This document shows, piece after piece, positions 1 through 9,478 of a stretch of DNA of 24,680 nt; the first letter of the stretch is position 1; each line of letters starts with the position of its first letter. Source of the DNA: Chara braunii (Eukaryota; Streptophyta; Charophyceae; Charales; Characeae). A model generated the notes under the pieces. The model was not told where the DNA came from. It made no database searches and was given only the letters and a program-made list of their open reading frames with translations. The stretch lies in assembly GCA_003427395.1 (NCBI GenBank), contig BFEA01000716.1:579826-604505 (forward strand), written 5' to 3'. A program made the position numbers and the translations under genes.

Positions 1-243
1 TGTTGTATTATTTATTGTTTGAATTTATAAAGAGGAGGGGGAGATAAGATGCAAGGGAGTTGAGCGAAGAAGAAGAGCTTTGACATTGGTTCTTGCTGGT
101 GTACATTGTCTTTTCCAATCTTTTCTACTTCTTCTTCTTCTTCTTATCCTCTCCATCCTCTCAAGTTCATTCATTTCCTTTTGCAGTTGGTGAACATTGT
201 GCTGATTGGTGAATTTGTACTTCGCAATTGGTCCGGGTCATAA
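1..243. other. Sequence left of the permuted retroelement, no gene
   Basis: No coding signal is visible. The stretch contains a short CTT-repeat run near 127-147. It ends in GGTCATAA at 236-243, directly against the retroelement edge. That word is the reverse complement of TTATGACC at 8065-8072, just beyond the other edge. It is either target DNA or the end of a DNA transposon (see findings). Confidence 0.5.
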
Positions 244-832
244 CATTCCTGCTTTTCACCTTGGTGTCCATAAAGTCAATGGATACAGAGTCTCCTGGAC
301 CTGTTGGGATTGGCAAAGGCTTCAATAGACCAAGGGGAGGCTGAGTGGTGCTCTTATTTTTTTGCCACACTTGACAACCCTACACATACGCGATGCAGTC
401 GGGTTTCATGCGAGGCCAAGTGTAGGAACGCAAAAGGTTCGCATACGTCCTCTTCCATCCAAAATGGCCTTCAGTGTCATGGCACTCCCCCAAAATCAGA
501 CTTTTGATCTCTTCCACATTAGGAAGACAATGTCGATCATACACATCCGTCCTTTCAAACAACAGACCTTGTGTAATACGATAGTTAGGAAACTCTTGAG
601 GCTCGTCTTGTATACGCTTAATCATAGCGCCATAAACAGGATCTGTGGAATATGCATTTCTAATCTTCTCTTGCACATCGGTGCCCACATCTAAATATGT
701 AACAATGGCACCGAAAAAATCATATCTTCGACTTAGTGCATCAGCGACAACATTATATTTCCCCTTTACTGGCTTCAGTTCAAAGTCATACTGATCAATT
801 TCTGCAGCCCACCTTGTCAGCTTAGGTGTCAT
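244..832 (-). pseudogene. pol fragment: end of RNase H and integrase zinc domain
   Basis: The frame opens with the end of the RNase H region, including VVADALSRR, which in Ty3/gypsy elements marks the RNase H to integrase transition. The integrase zinc-binding domain follows: paired histidines in CHDTEGHFGW, then a cysteine region near 360-390. A TAG stop at about 376 interrupts this domain. The second cysteine of the expected C-x2-C pair reads tryptophan (GCQVWQKNK), so zinc binding would be lost. The sequence continues through a proline-rich linker to DFMD, the approach to the first catalytic Asp strand, and similarity ends at 244. The remaining catalytic part is at 7471-8064. The domain assignment is firm; the pseudogene call rests on the stop and the lost cysteine. 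Confidence 0.85.
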
Positions 833-1264
833 CCGGGCCTGCGTTTTAAGCCAGCGAAGTCTCTCATGATCTTAGTACACTTTGAAGTGTCGTCCTAGGA
901 GATAGTGTTGCCAATGATCCAAGGCTTCTCGGAGAGCAAACAACTCTCTTTCATATGTGGAAGAAGCGACTTTCTCACTAGGCAGTCGTCGGGACATAAA
1001 CTCAACAGGCATGTATCCATTCCCATCATCCTGTTGGAGTACAGCACCTATCTCATATTGACCGGTGTCGATTGTAACAATAAAGGGCAAGGAAGGATCA
1101 ACGACTTTCAAGACCGGATAGTTAATCAGACATTTCTTTAGACGCTTGAATGAGGATGTACAGTCTTGGTCCCACTTCCAGATTGTTTCTTTCTTTAATA
1201 ATCTGCGAAGGGGGGCAGCGATTATCGTGAAGTGTTTAACGAACTTACGATAATAGTTAGCCAA
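833..1264 (-). pseudogene. pol fragment: RT thumb/connection and RNase H
   Basis: The translation has the hallmarks of the Ty3/gypsy RT tail and RNase H. These are NYYRKFVKHF and PLRRLLKK in the connection, a first catalytic Asp region reading TIDTGQYEIGAVL, and the second acidic region in TYERELFAL, then HWQHYLLGRHFKV. The usual residues after the first Asp are Ala-Ser, here Thr-Gly, which suggests decay. A TAG stop follows at about 870, and the rest of the domain continues in the next segment. RNase H removes the RNA strand during reverse transcription. The segment is separated from the RT by a frameshift that matches a 20-bp tandem duplication at 1341-1380. Confidence 0.85.
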
Positions 1265-1918
1265 CCCAAGAAACGACCGCCGTTTCGTTAAAGTGCGGGG
1301 GTTGGGCCAATCACGAATTGTTGCAATCTTTGCGTCCTCCGCTTTGATTCCTTCTCCTCTGGTTTGATTCCTTCTCCTTCTCCATCAAGAACATGCCCCA
1401 AATACAACACTTATCGCGTTGCCCACTCACATTTCTTAGGGTTCAATTTTAACTTTGCCTCACGCAATTTATTTAGCACAAGTCGAAGGTGTTTGCAATG
1501 CTCTTTCAGATCTTTACTAAAAATCAAAATATCGTCAAGATATACAACAACAAATCCATCAAGCCATTCGCGGAAAAGTTCGTTCATAGTCTTTTGGAAG
1601 GTTGCAGGGGCATTAGTAAGACCAAAGGGCAATACTATAAACTCATAGTGTCCATACCTTGTACGAAAGGCAGTCTTGTATTGGTCCTCTGGCTCTACCT
1701 CAATCTGATGGTAGCCAGACTTCAAATCAATCTTAGTGAAGTACTTGCTGCCCTAAACTCTATCCAACAGATCATCAATTCTTGGTAATGGCTCAACATT
1801 CTTAACTGTTATATCATTCAATCTTCTATAGTCTATGCACATGCGGACCCCGCCATCTTTCTTTGGCACAAATAGCATTGGCGCACCATAAGGCGAGGAG
1901 CTAGATCTTATTCATCCC
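1265..1918 (-). pseudogene. pol fragment: reverse transcriptase palm and fingers
   Basis: Clear reverse transcriptase motifs are in order on the minus strand: [19 protein letters not shown] (about 1875-1820), [11 protein letters not shown] (about 1735-1705), [13 protein letters not shown], and the catalytic YLDD in [13 protein letters not shown] (about 1555). At least three in-frame stops break it, near 1914, 1754 and 1406. The 1754 stop is a TAG where the family has Gln, and the 1914 stop is a TGA where an aromatic residue is usual. Near 1341-1380 a 20-bp unit is duplicated in tandem, which shifts the frame into the RNase H part. The enzyme would copy element RNA into DNA in cytoplasmic particles, but this copy cannot be active. 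Confidence 0.9.
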
Positions 1919-2660
1919 TTTTCCAGCATTTCATCGAGTTGGGTTAACAGTTTTTCCAACTCTTTTGGTGACATCCTATTGATTGGGCCATGAGGAATCT
2001 GACTTTCTGGTTCAATATCAATGCGATGTTTGATTGGTCTTTCAATTGCACCGCTCGGGGCCTCTGCCACATCTGCGAATTCTTTCAGAATTTTCTCAAT
2101 TTCTGGAGATTTTGCTTTTTCCTTAGCTTCACCTTCTTTAACTGGGCGCACATATGCCACAAACGCTTTGTCATACAAATTGTGCTTTTTCACATAGCGG
2201 ACGAATGCGGGGGCACTCATACAACAATAACCCAAGCTGCTTTCCTTACCAGATTCATGGAATAGGCGGATTTTCTTCTTTCCACCGTGCAGACTAGGGA
2301 GCCAACACTCATGATCCCTTAACTTTATATTCGCATCTGCAGCTTCACCCCAATCCATGTCTAAAAGAATGTCAAAAGGGAGACTATCTTCCACCAAGAG
2401 AGTCAGAGAGTAGAGAACGCGTTCCACCTTCCCCTCTGCTTCGAGCCGGAAGTATGTCTGAATACCTTCAACATACCTATCTAACACAATCTCAGTACTA
2501 CTTAATATGGGCATCCAACTGTTTTACCTTTAGTCCGAGACGCTACTTTTGCAAACCTTTCTTACTTATATAATTGCGTGTTGACCCGCTATCAAGCAAT
2601 TCACCTACTCTTACCTTATTAACTTCTAGATCTGCAATTATTAACTGTCCCTTACACGTT
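1919..2660 (-). pseudogene. pol fragment: aspartic protease and start of RT
   Basis: The protease active-site motif DSGSTRNYIS is readable, with its Asp codon at 2591-2593. It is followed by a TAG stop at about 2551 and a frame change before the second half. The second half includes LPFDILLDMDW, the flap and C-terminal strand typical of Ty3/gypsy proteases. It runs on into the RT entry segment, with PIKHRIDIEPES and NRMSPKELEKLLTQLDEML. The protease would cut the Gag and Pol polyproteins. No intact start exists, as expected for a Pol domain made as part of a polyprotein. The assignment is firm from motif order, and inactivity is clear from the stop and frameshift. Confidence 0.8.
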
Positions 2661-2894
2661 TTCATTTCAGTTTAGGCTTTGCGACGAGTGGCCAACTCAT
2701 CACCTATGCCTGCAAGGGATCCACCTAGAGAGGTACATACACTAGCTACCTCTGGACAGTTAGCTAGGTAGGGACCGTTTTTCTTTGCAGTTCCTGCCAG
2801 TGGAACCTTCGGATGGGAGGATGTCTGTCTATTTACATCCGAAGTTCCTGTAGAGGCAACTGGAACCCCTACTGGTTATTCCCTTTTGGTACCT
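2661..2894 (-). other. gag-pol junction region, decayed
   Basis: This lies between the end of the nucleocapsid reading frame (stop near 2875) and the protease. No domain is recognisable. It presumably encoded the linker between Gag and Pol. Confidence 0.4.
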
Positions 2895-4062
2895 TATAAT
2901 CCAGACAATAGGGAACAATGAGGTTGGGGTCACCACATTTAAGGCACTGATCGACAGTTTTCCTATCTTGCCAGACTTTCTCCGTAATCCCCAACTTTTC
3001 CCAAGGTCTTCCTTCCGACAAACCAGGATGGGGTGGATATGGTTTATCCTAATTCCCATACCATGTGCCTCTTCCTCTTCCCCAAATGGAGTTGAAACCC
3101 CGGCCACCTTGCGAGGGACCATTGCCCCTTCCACCCACGTAGTAGCTACCTTCGCCACCACCCCTCTGGGTGTCGGGTCCTCTTCCTCCACGTCCGCGGC
3201 CTCCTCTTCCCCGGCCACGGCCTTTTGCTTGTCACCCTCCCCCGCGAGCTGCAACGGCCGCGTAGTCCCCCTCCTGGACTACCGATCTGTTGGGTCCTCC
3301 CTCCAGACCGTAATCTATTTGATCATAGGAGAGAGTTTCGACACCTCTTTCTTCAAAGGTTAGAAGGAGATTGTCTTTCCCAGGTATATTCCCTGAGTAG
3401 TGGCAATAGTTAGCTTCAGCTAAGAAACCAGCATGATCTATAGCAATCTTGCTGAATTTCCCATATGTCATCCCCTCCTCCTTGGTACGGGGATACAACT
3501 GAGTACGGAGAGGATCGGGGAGTGCCCTAGCAAAGTTATTTAAAATCTGCGTTGGAGTAAGTCCGTGCTCAGCGCATTGCAAGAGTTCATCCATAGTTGC
3601 TTTAAGGGCGGATGCACTTTTCCATTTTTTGTCTGCAATGTTTAATATTAGCATTTCGGTTCTGCGAGCCAAATTTTTGTCTTCAAATCTTTCTCTAACA
3701 GCTTTGAAGAAATCTTCGATTCGTGTTTGATGAGAGTATTCAACCATTGTCTGACAATTGGCTTCTTTTTGCAGCGATATGGCGAAGCTCATTGCATCGC
3801 GGCCATGTCACGAAGCAGTCATTAGGACCCTATCCCAATATGGAATGTGTTGTCCATACACATAAGATTCTGCCGCAGCAATCCAGTGCAACACACTCTC
3901 CTTCTTCTTGTCGATGTATGTCCACGGCACTTTTACTTTGATCTTTCGGACTTCCCCTGAATCTTCTTGCTGCACTCCCTTCTTCTTCTTGTCTCCATCT
4001 CCTCCATCTCCATCTCTGTCTCCACCGTCTCCTCCACCGCCACCTAATATTTTCTTGGCCAC
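2895..4062 (-). pseudogene. gag: capsid, RGG-rich linker and zinc knuckle
   Basis: One minus-strand frame runs through three recognisable parts. The capsid (about 4000-3270) has VLHWIAAAESYV and later FARALPDPLRTQLYP, typical of plant retrotransposon gag domains. A strongly Arg-Gly repeated linker covers about 3230-3080. A nucleocapsid knuckle lies at 2905-2946. The knuckle reads CLKCGDPNLIVPYC, so the spacing C-x2-C-x9-C is kept but the usual histidine is leucine. In-frame stops occur at about 3802 (TGA), 3230 (TGA) and 3044 (TAG). The two TGA stops fall where Arg CGA codons would suit the context, which agrees with decay at methylated CpG (inference). Gag would form the particle and bind the RNA. 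Confidence 0.8.
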
Positions 4063-4983
4063 AGCGGAATCTGACGATCTCTTACAAGTTGTTCATCTAG
4101 CTTCTCTATGCAAGTTATGATATGCCTATCGACTTCTTGTGCAGATCTCTGCAGGAAGTTGTTCAAAACTCCTTCAAACTCAAACTGATGGTTTTCGAGT
4201 TTTTGAACGTTTTTCGTTAGTGCCGCCAGTTGTTGGTTGGTGTGGAGGAGGGTATCAGTGAGGAGAGAGAGTCTGTCGTCGGTAGCCGGTTTCTGTTCCT
4301 GCCCCTTTTGTTCTTGCAATTGCTTTTGCAACCTCTCCCCCTCTTCCTTTAGTCTTTTCTTTTCCTCGAATTCCTGCCTCTTTGCTGCTACCATTTTGTT
4401 GTTTAATTCAACTTTCTTTTCTAGAATCAGAAGATTTTTCTAACAGTTCGACAAAGGCGTTTTTTTCCTCCTCCGACTCAACATACATAGGGGTCCTGTA
4501 CCCAAACTAGTCGAGCAAATTCATGGCCTCAAGCTCAATTGCAATGTCGCCGGTTCAACTGGACTCCCTTCTTTCTGTCTGGCGTCTCTGCAATCTTGCA
4601 CCATCTTCAGACTCTTCAGACTCTTTTTCTTCTTCTTCTTCTTCTTCTTCTTCAACTGCCTTTAATTCTTCCCGCAATTTTTTTCTCTCTTTCATTTCTT
4701 TCTCTAGTTTCTCTCTTTCTTCTTTCATTTTCTTCACCTCTTCTTCTTTCTGTTTATTTTCCTGTTCCTTCTCTTTCTTTTTCTCAGCCAGGCAGCGATC
4801 CACTTCTGCTTTCTCTGCCGCCGGCAACCCTTGCTTCATCTTCCCAGATCTCATTTGCATCATGTGGGAGCCACAGACCCTCCCAAAACCAAGGGGGAAA
4901 CAGAAGCTGAATAGTGGCCCCAGTAGCTCTGAAAGAGCCAACAATCCCTGCATGGGATAATCATCCATGGTGGATGTCAGCAC
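4044..4983 (-). pseudogene. gag N-terminal coiled-coil region
   Basis: The segment nearest the leader encodes a long Lys/Glu-rich helix with a run of glutamates made by a CTT microsatellite on the plus strand (4629-4653). A second helical part follows (4394-4044), with QKQLQEQ, LLTDTLLHTNQQLAAL and ENHQFEFE. The two parts are in different frames with decayed sequence between 4394 and 4555, so indels have broken the protein. A likely start is the ATG at 4968, in a CCATGG context; no upstream in-frame ATG seems better. Charged coiled-coil Gag N-termini are known in some algal and plant Ty3/gypsy elements. Its role here in particle assembly is inferred only from position. Confidence 0.6.
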
Positions 4984-5841
4984 AGGAACGACCTCCGCTG
5001 GCCCACCAAGTAGATACCCAGGTCCTAGTCTACCTTTTGTGTGGATGGGATCTGCTTTTTTTTTTTAATGTGGGTGTCGCTGCTTCAAAATAACGAAAAA
5101 TAATAATGCAAATGACAGTTATTTCTTTCCTAATCAAATGCAAAAACGAAATCCATTTTTCTTTCTTTCTTTGATCTGTTTGGTTGTTGTATGTTTATCA
5201 CTTCAATATTATTTTTCTTTTTTACTAACGTTTGTCCGGCTGGGTGCTTTGCAGATGCTAGCTGTTCTGAATGGTAGCCTTTAGGTGCAGGGATAAATTG
5301 AAGTTCTCACAATGTCATATATACTTCTGTACAGGCTGGATTCGTCCAGTTCGGCTTTGCTTCTGACCACTTCCAATCTGACATGGCACTCTGCCTCAAC
5401 TCCCTATACGACCCTATCTTTACTACCAGATGTCACAGTGATGGAACCAGGTATTGACTCTCTGTCCTGACCCAGACTCTACAGCCCTGACATTCATACT
5501 AGACCAGACCTTCGATTCTTCCAGACAGCAGCAGCGACCACCAGAAAGGATGTGGGAAATAGACACACAACACACAGATTCGCAATCAACAAGGTAGGGG
5601 TCAGGAGGTGCTTCACTTCTTTATAGCCGCTGATGAAGACTCCACGTTCGCTCCATTCGCTCCAATCGCAGCAGGTACGTTATCTCCACCTTAGCCCCTT
5701 CTTCTTCGGCAACTTCCCTCTCTCAATCCCAATCCACTTCTTCTCTTTACTTCCTTCTTCGCTAGCTTACACCCAAGCCAGCATACTTCTTCTCACCGGC
5801 CTGGATCATGCCAGCGACAACCAGCGAGTGCAACAAGTGCA
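4984..5841 (-). other. Retroelement 5' leader between primer site and gag
   Basis: This is about 860 bases between the primer binding site and the first gag ATG. No coding signal or RNA gene is seen. It includes T-rich tracts around 5055-5066 and 5150-5225. A CTGATGA at 5630-5636 was considered as a ribozyme core and rejected. Confidence 0.5.
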
Positions 5842-5853
5842 GCTCCGATACCA
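5842..5853 (-). other. Primer binding site, initiator-Met tRNA type
   Basis: On the minus strand this reads TGGTATCGGAGC, one base different from the common initiator-Met primer site TGGTATCAGAGC. It lies four bases after a GCA that would end the LTR. The sequence at 23715-23725 has the same layout (TGCA, two bases, TGGTATCAGAG), which supports both calls. Confidence 0.75.
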
Positions 5854-5857
5854 AATT

Positions 5858-6908
5858 TGCAAGGAACTTGTAGGTTCGTCACTTGCTGGAGTGTCCCAAT
5901 CAACATGCATGTCACGCAAGTCACACAGATTGCAAAAGTCTCACACGAGATCTCACACGAGATACAATGAAAGATGAGTGGTAGCCAGGAAGAAACAACT
6001 CAATTATCATAACCAGATTAGGCAAAGAGAATCACGAGTTCAAAGTTATAGCGCCCAACTGTATTACAAGTCTTCTTCTCTCAACATGAGTTNCAGGCCT
6101 GGCGCTCATTAGCGCTGGCCTCCAATCATCANGTATGGCGCCCAACAGGTGAGTATCATCATAGCTCTCCTCTCTCTTCTCTAGCCTTCTCTCTTCTCTC
6201 CCTCTCTGTCTACTGTCCTGGTCTACTCACACTCACCATGCATGTACACTCCCTATCACACNAGGATCTACTTTGAATGCTACTCACTGGCATCCCTANT
6301 GANTGTCCCTACTAACTCTATCTAGCACNNGCNCAGCTATGGCNGCCTTCCTTNTGCCAGCGCCCTCTTCTCTCCCTCTTCAATAGCGCTGCTCCTTCAG
6401 CCTAGCGCAGCTCACACACATNTGGCGCACAAGTGCCACAGCACTTCCACACACTCATGCGAAGTGAGCATNTGNCGAATGTGGAGGCTGGCCAGTCCTT
6501 TATAGTGCTGGACTGGTCNGGCGAGGGCTGAAAANTCGGCCTCCAGGGTCTGGGACTTNCTGCCNAGTANCTGTTGTTGCNAAGTGTGTGTCNNNGTATC
6601 TTTTTCCATGGTCTGCTGCTGCTTTGGGCCATCGGGCCTGTCTTTTGGACTCCTGGTCTNAATCAGGACTGACTCGTGGGATTATGACTGGACTNGGACT
6701 GTAGCCTTTGACTCATTGCCGAACAGACATGTCTTTTCATCGAGGAGACATGACCCTAACTCAGTCTTGAAAATTGTACCCAATACCTNTTCGTTCAGGT
6801 CCTGCCCGTGACTGTTCAAAATGTCTTTTTAATTCAATNTGGATGCGACACTTACTCAGGAACTTTGTCTTTTGAGTTACTGCTCGTGAATTTAAGTTTT
6901 GGCCGACA
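5858..6908 (-). repeat. LTR A of the permuted chromovirus
   Basis: It is bounded on the minus strand by a possible TG at 6908 (low certainty) and by CA at 5858, next to the primer site. It has a TATA box near 6500 (CACTATAAAGGACTGGCCAG on the minus strand) that closely matches the plus-strand TATA region at 23180-23200. Parts resemble the LTR-like segments at 9875-10728 and 17746-18600. The stretch 6090-6840 holds about 25 single ambiguous bases, typical of a collapsed repeat in a draft assembly, so exact sequence there is unreliable. The left end is supported by the primer site; the right end is approximate because no clean polypurine tract was found. Confidence 0.6.
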
Positions 6909-7002
6909 GGGCCCCTTGCTGCTGGGGCATCCATTTGGGGTCTGATTTGTAAAGGCCCTTTTACTCTCGCCGGCCTAATTTCAAAGTCCTCTGAGAAAAT
7001 CC

Positions 7003-8064
7003 TTACCTATTCACAATATTAATTCCGCTTCTTGCTCTTTCATAAGCAGATACAATATGAGTTGCAAAATCAATCAATTCTTCCCTCGTAAACCAGCGAT
7101 CTTCACTTGGGTCCTGATATGCAAATCTTACTTTATACTGTCGTTGAGGTCTTCCTCTACGTCCAGTTTGAAAGGCACTTTCAGCAATAAGTTTGTCCAC
7201 GTCATATTTCCCATCCATACTAGGAGGAATCGCAGATCTGCGACTAGGAAATAATTCATTTGTCACACAAGGTAAGAGCTTTGAAGCGTGAAATATTGGA
7301 TACGTATGCAAATGCAGAGGAATCTCAACAACGTAAGATGGTTCATCCACATCTCCAATCATATCTAGAACCTGTCACGGTCCTCTGTAGGTTGGTAACA
7401 ACTTTTGAGAAATGTTTTCCTCAGAAACGAACTCTTTAGACTTAACCCATACCAGATCACCTACAACAAACTAAGAAGGTCTTCTGTGTTTATTCGCCTG
7501 TTCTACCATCTGATGTTGTGCATTTATTATATTCTCCTTTACTTTCTGAATGTCTTTTTGATATTGTATCGCAAATTCACTTGTTCCTAAGGGAAGCTTA
7601 TGAACTTGATCCGGGTTTAGGTGATCAATAGGTCTGCGTGGACGCCATCCCAAATGCAATTCCATCGGAGTCTTGCGCGTAGACAGGTGAACAAAGTTAT
7701 TGTAGGCATTAGCAACTTTGGGCAAATGCTCATCCCAGTCAATCTGGTCGGGACGTATGTACATACGCAGTGTTTGCTGCAAAATCTTGTTCATTTGCTC
7801 AATCTGGCCGTTTGTTTCAGGGTGTCGACCTGACGACATAGTCAACTTAGAGCCATAAACATTCATTACTTGCTGCCATTGTTCACTCGTAAACCGCGAA
7901 TCTCTGTCACTTACAATTGTTAGGGGATGTCCATAATCCTTTACCAGTGGTTAAAAAATTCCCGGATTACCAATTTTGCTCTTGCTTCCGTCGGCAATGC
8001 TACGAAGACAGCATACTTACTAAACCTGTCAACGATGACCATAACTTGCATTTTTCCATTCCTG
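7003..8064 (-). pseudogene. pol fragment: integrase catalytic core and chromodomain
   Basis: The catalytic triad is visible in order: Asp in VIVDRFSKYA (about 8035), Asp in VSDRDSRF (about 7908), and Glu in ETNGQIEQMN (about 7800). The protein begins at 8064, exactly where the other integrase half stops. A one-base deletion near 7950 shifts the frame, and stops at about 7468 and 7375 break the C-terminal region. The last part is a chromodomain-like module, with DVDKLIAES, GRRGRPQRQYKVRF and DRWFTREELIDF, ending at about 7003. Chromodomains of such elements guide insertion toward modified chromatin (family knowledge). Placement upstream of LTR A matches the 3' end of an element. Motifs are unambiguous; the copy is dead. 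Confidence 0.88.
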
Positions 8065-8511
8065 TTATGACCTGTCATCACACGGACTGAAACAGACAGC
8101 CGATTTCTGAGTCTTGCCGTGGAATGCATGCCATACTAAGTTCCCCCGCCTGCTAAGCCTGCTTGTGTGTGTGTGTGCTGGACTGCATGTCTGTCTGAAT
8201 GCTGGCTGACCTGTGTGAGTGTGCTGCGTGCCTGTCTAAGTGACTTGAGTGTGTGTGTGGCCCCGTCGGGGTCGTGGATGTGGGGGCAGGANGACACAAA
8301 CTGAATAACAGGGTATACTGCCTGATGGACTGACACAGTGAAAGACTTTCTGACAACTGAATGTCAGACTCGCATATGGACAGAGTGACAAGAACCGACT
8401 TACAGATGAACAGACAGACAGATATATAGACAAAGCAAGATAGACAGAGGGGCAGACAAACAGAGATAGACAAGAGGTTGAAGTAGTGGAGATGCGTCAG
8501 ATGTGACATAC
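8065..8511. repeat. Simple-sequence region right of the retroelement
   Basis: It starts with TTATGACC, the inverted partner of 236-243. The rest is low-complexity TG-rich and GACA/GATA-rich sequence (about 8160-8270 and 8410-8470). Its right part is probably intron of the neighbouring exon, since it follows a good donor site on the minus strand. Confidence 0.55.
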
Positions 8512-8595
8512 CTTCCCTGGAAATAACAAAGGAATCAAAAAGCACGGAAGGGCCCCACAGAGCCCAAGCGCCATGTACTCCACCTCCGTGAATCT
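8512..8595 (-). CDS. CPI1: Exon of a cycloeucalenol cycloisomerase-like gene
   Basis: The 84-base minus-strand exon encodes 28 residues containing FTEVEYMALGL and PCFLIPLLFPGK. These closely resemble the plant segment with FTELEYLLLAL followed by PAFVIP and GK, a conserved membrane-spanning part of cycloeucalenol cycloisomerase. That enzyme opens the cyclopropane ring of cycloeucalenol in plant sterol synthesis at the endoplasmic reticulum. The exon is framed by a pyrimidine-rich CAG acceptor (ending at 8596) and a GTATGT donor (8511-8506), both canonical, with an 84-base (28-codon) length. I recall that the plant protein continues with a charged KDRYW-type segment; no matching exon is visible nearby, so the others may lie beyond inserted repeats, in the gap or outside the window. 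The identification rests on one short exon compared from memory. Confidence 0.65.
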
Positions 8596-9079
8596 CTGCA
8601 TCCACGACAGGAAGACGGAAATGACATCCAGCAACAGAAACCCCAAAAATCTACACAAGCCATGCATTTATTTACCAACTCATCTGCATACAAACTCATC
8701 CACAACTTTTTTATCACAAAATTGAGACTGGTGACAATCACCAAGAAAACGAAAAAAACAGTTCAAAAAATAAAAAATAATTCGTTTTTTTTATCTTGTG
8801 TCATATCGACCCACTTGCACACAGCCAAAGGGCAAAGAGGCAAAGAAAAGAGGAAGGGAACAGCCAAATTCAACAAAACAGGGGGCAACAAGCAATAGCA
8901 CCAAAAACGGGTCCTAGATGACAAGTCCCACATGCAAGCACCGCCCCTCCTTCACAGGCCAAACGACAGGACAAGACCACCCAGGACAAAACTCTTGTCT
9001 GCAAAAAAAGAGAAATCCCGGATTACATATCTATATACAGCAGATAGCCTTATTCGTATATATATAGTCAAACAGAGCT
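8596..9079. other. Intron or intergenic DNA, no gene seen
   Basis: It includes the pyrimidine-rich acceptor region on the minus strand just above 8596, then A-rich sequence. I see no exon, RNA gene or known repeat. Confidence 0.5.
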
Positions 9080-9200
9080 GCCCAGTAAGCCGTAGGCAGA
9101 GAGGGAGAAAAGGACAAGAAACGAGGGGCTGTGACAAACTGTTTCGTTGGAGTTTCACCGACTGATTCATCAGGAGGCTGAACCCTCAACAGTCTGCAGA
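9080..9200 (-). ncRNA. Type III hammerhead ribozyme copy a, with tail
   Basis: On the minus strand, 9196-9135 can fold as a type III hammerhead. Stem III pairs CAGACTGT (9196-9189) with ACAGTTTG (9142-9135), 8 pairs with one G-U. The cleavage triplet is GTT. Stem I is GAGG/CCTC around a six-base loop. The cores CTGATGA (9173-9167) and GAAA (9145-9142) are intact. Stem II is imperfect, with an ATCA insertion and one C-A mismatch, so activity is doubtful. A conserved CT-rich tail (9134-9085) is shared with the other copies. Type III hammerheads are known in plant retrozymes and viroid-like RNAs. Confidence 0.7.
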
Positions 9201-9478
9201 ATCCCCTAACTGATTACACTGTAAGTGATAATCCACATTAACCCCGGCTGTGGTTAAGCGTCAACGACTGCTCGACAACTGATACCCTGAGGTGGGCACC
9301 AACCACTGCCCTCAAGGTACCTGTGACGAAAATCAAAGCAGACTATCACTGACCCACACCAGATGGAAAACTCTGCAGACTGTCGGTTCACACCCCATCA
9401 CAAGCAAGCAAAACACCCACGAAGCAAAGAAAGGTCTGTCACAGGCTCACAGCCAAAAAATACAATCCAGACACACTC

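Larger units (their letters stand above)
244..8064 (-). mobile_element. Circularly permuted one-LTR Ty3/gypsy chromovirus, decayed
   Basis: Read on the minus strand from high to low coordinates, the order is integrase catalytic core and chromodomain (8064-7003), 3' untranslated region, one LTR (about 6908-5858), primer site (5853-5842), leader, gag, protease, reverse transcriptase, RNase H, then the integrase zinc domain, which stops at 244. A normal element is LTR-gag-pol-LTR, so this copy is opened inside integrase and closed through a single LTR. Each domain is present once. Both edges carry CATTCCTG (244-251 and 8057-8064), at the point where the two integrase halves would meet. All reading frames contain stops or frameshifts. 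The total of about 7.8 kb suits a one-LTR circle of this class. A tandem pair of elements cut by a DNA transposon is the main alternative. Confidence 0.75.

Noticed and set aside
4523-4960. Ser/Phe-rich plus-strand frames
   Set aside because: They are the antisense shadow of the Lys/Glu-rich gag coiled coil.
5630-5636. CTGATGA as another hammerhead core
   Set aside because: No GAAA at a suitable distance and no pairing flanks.
8323-8349. CTGATGG with a nearby GTGAAA as a ribozyme
   Set aside because: The core has the wrong last base and no stems form.
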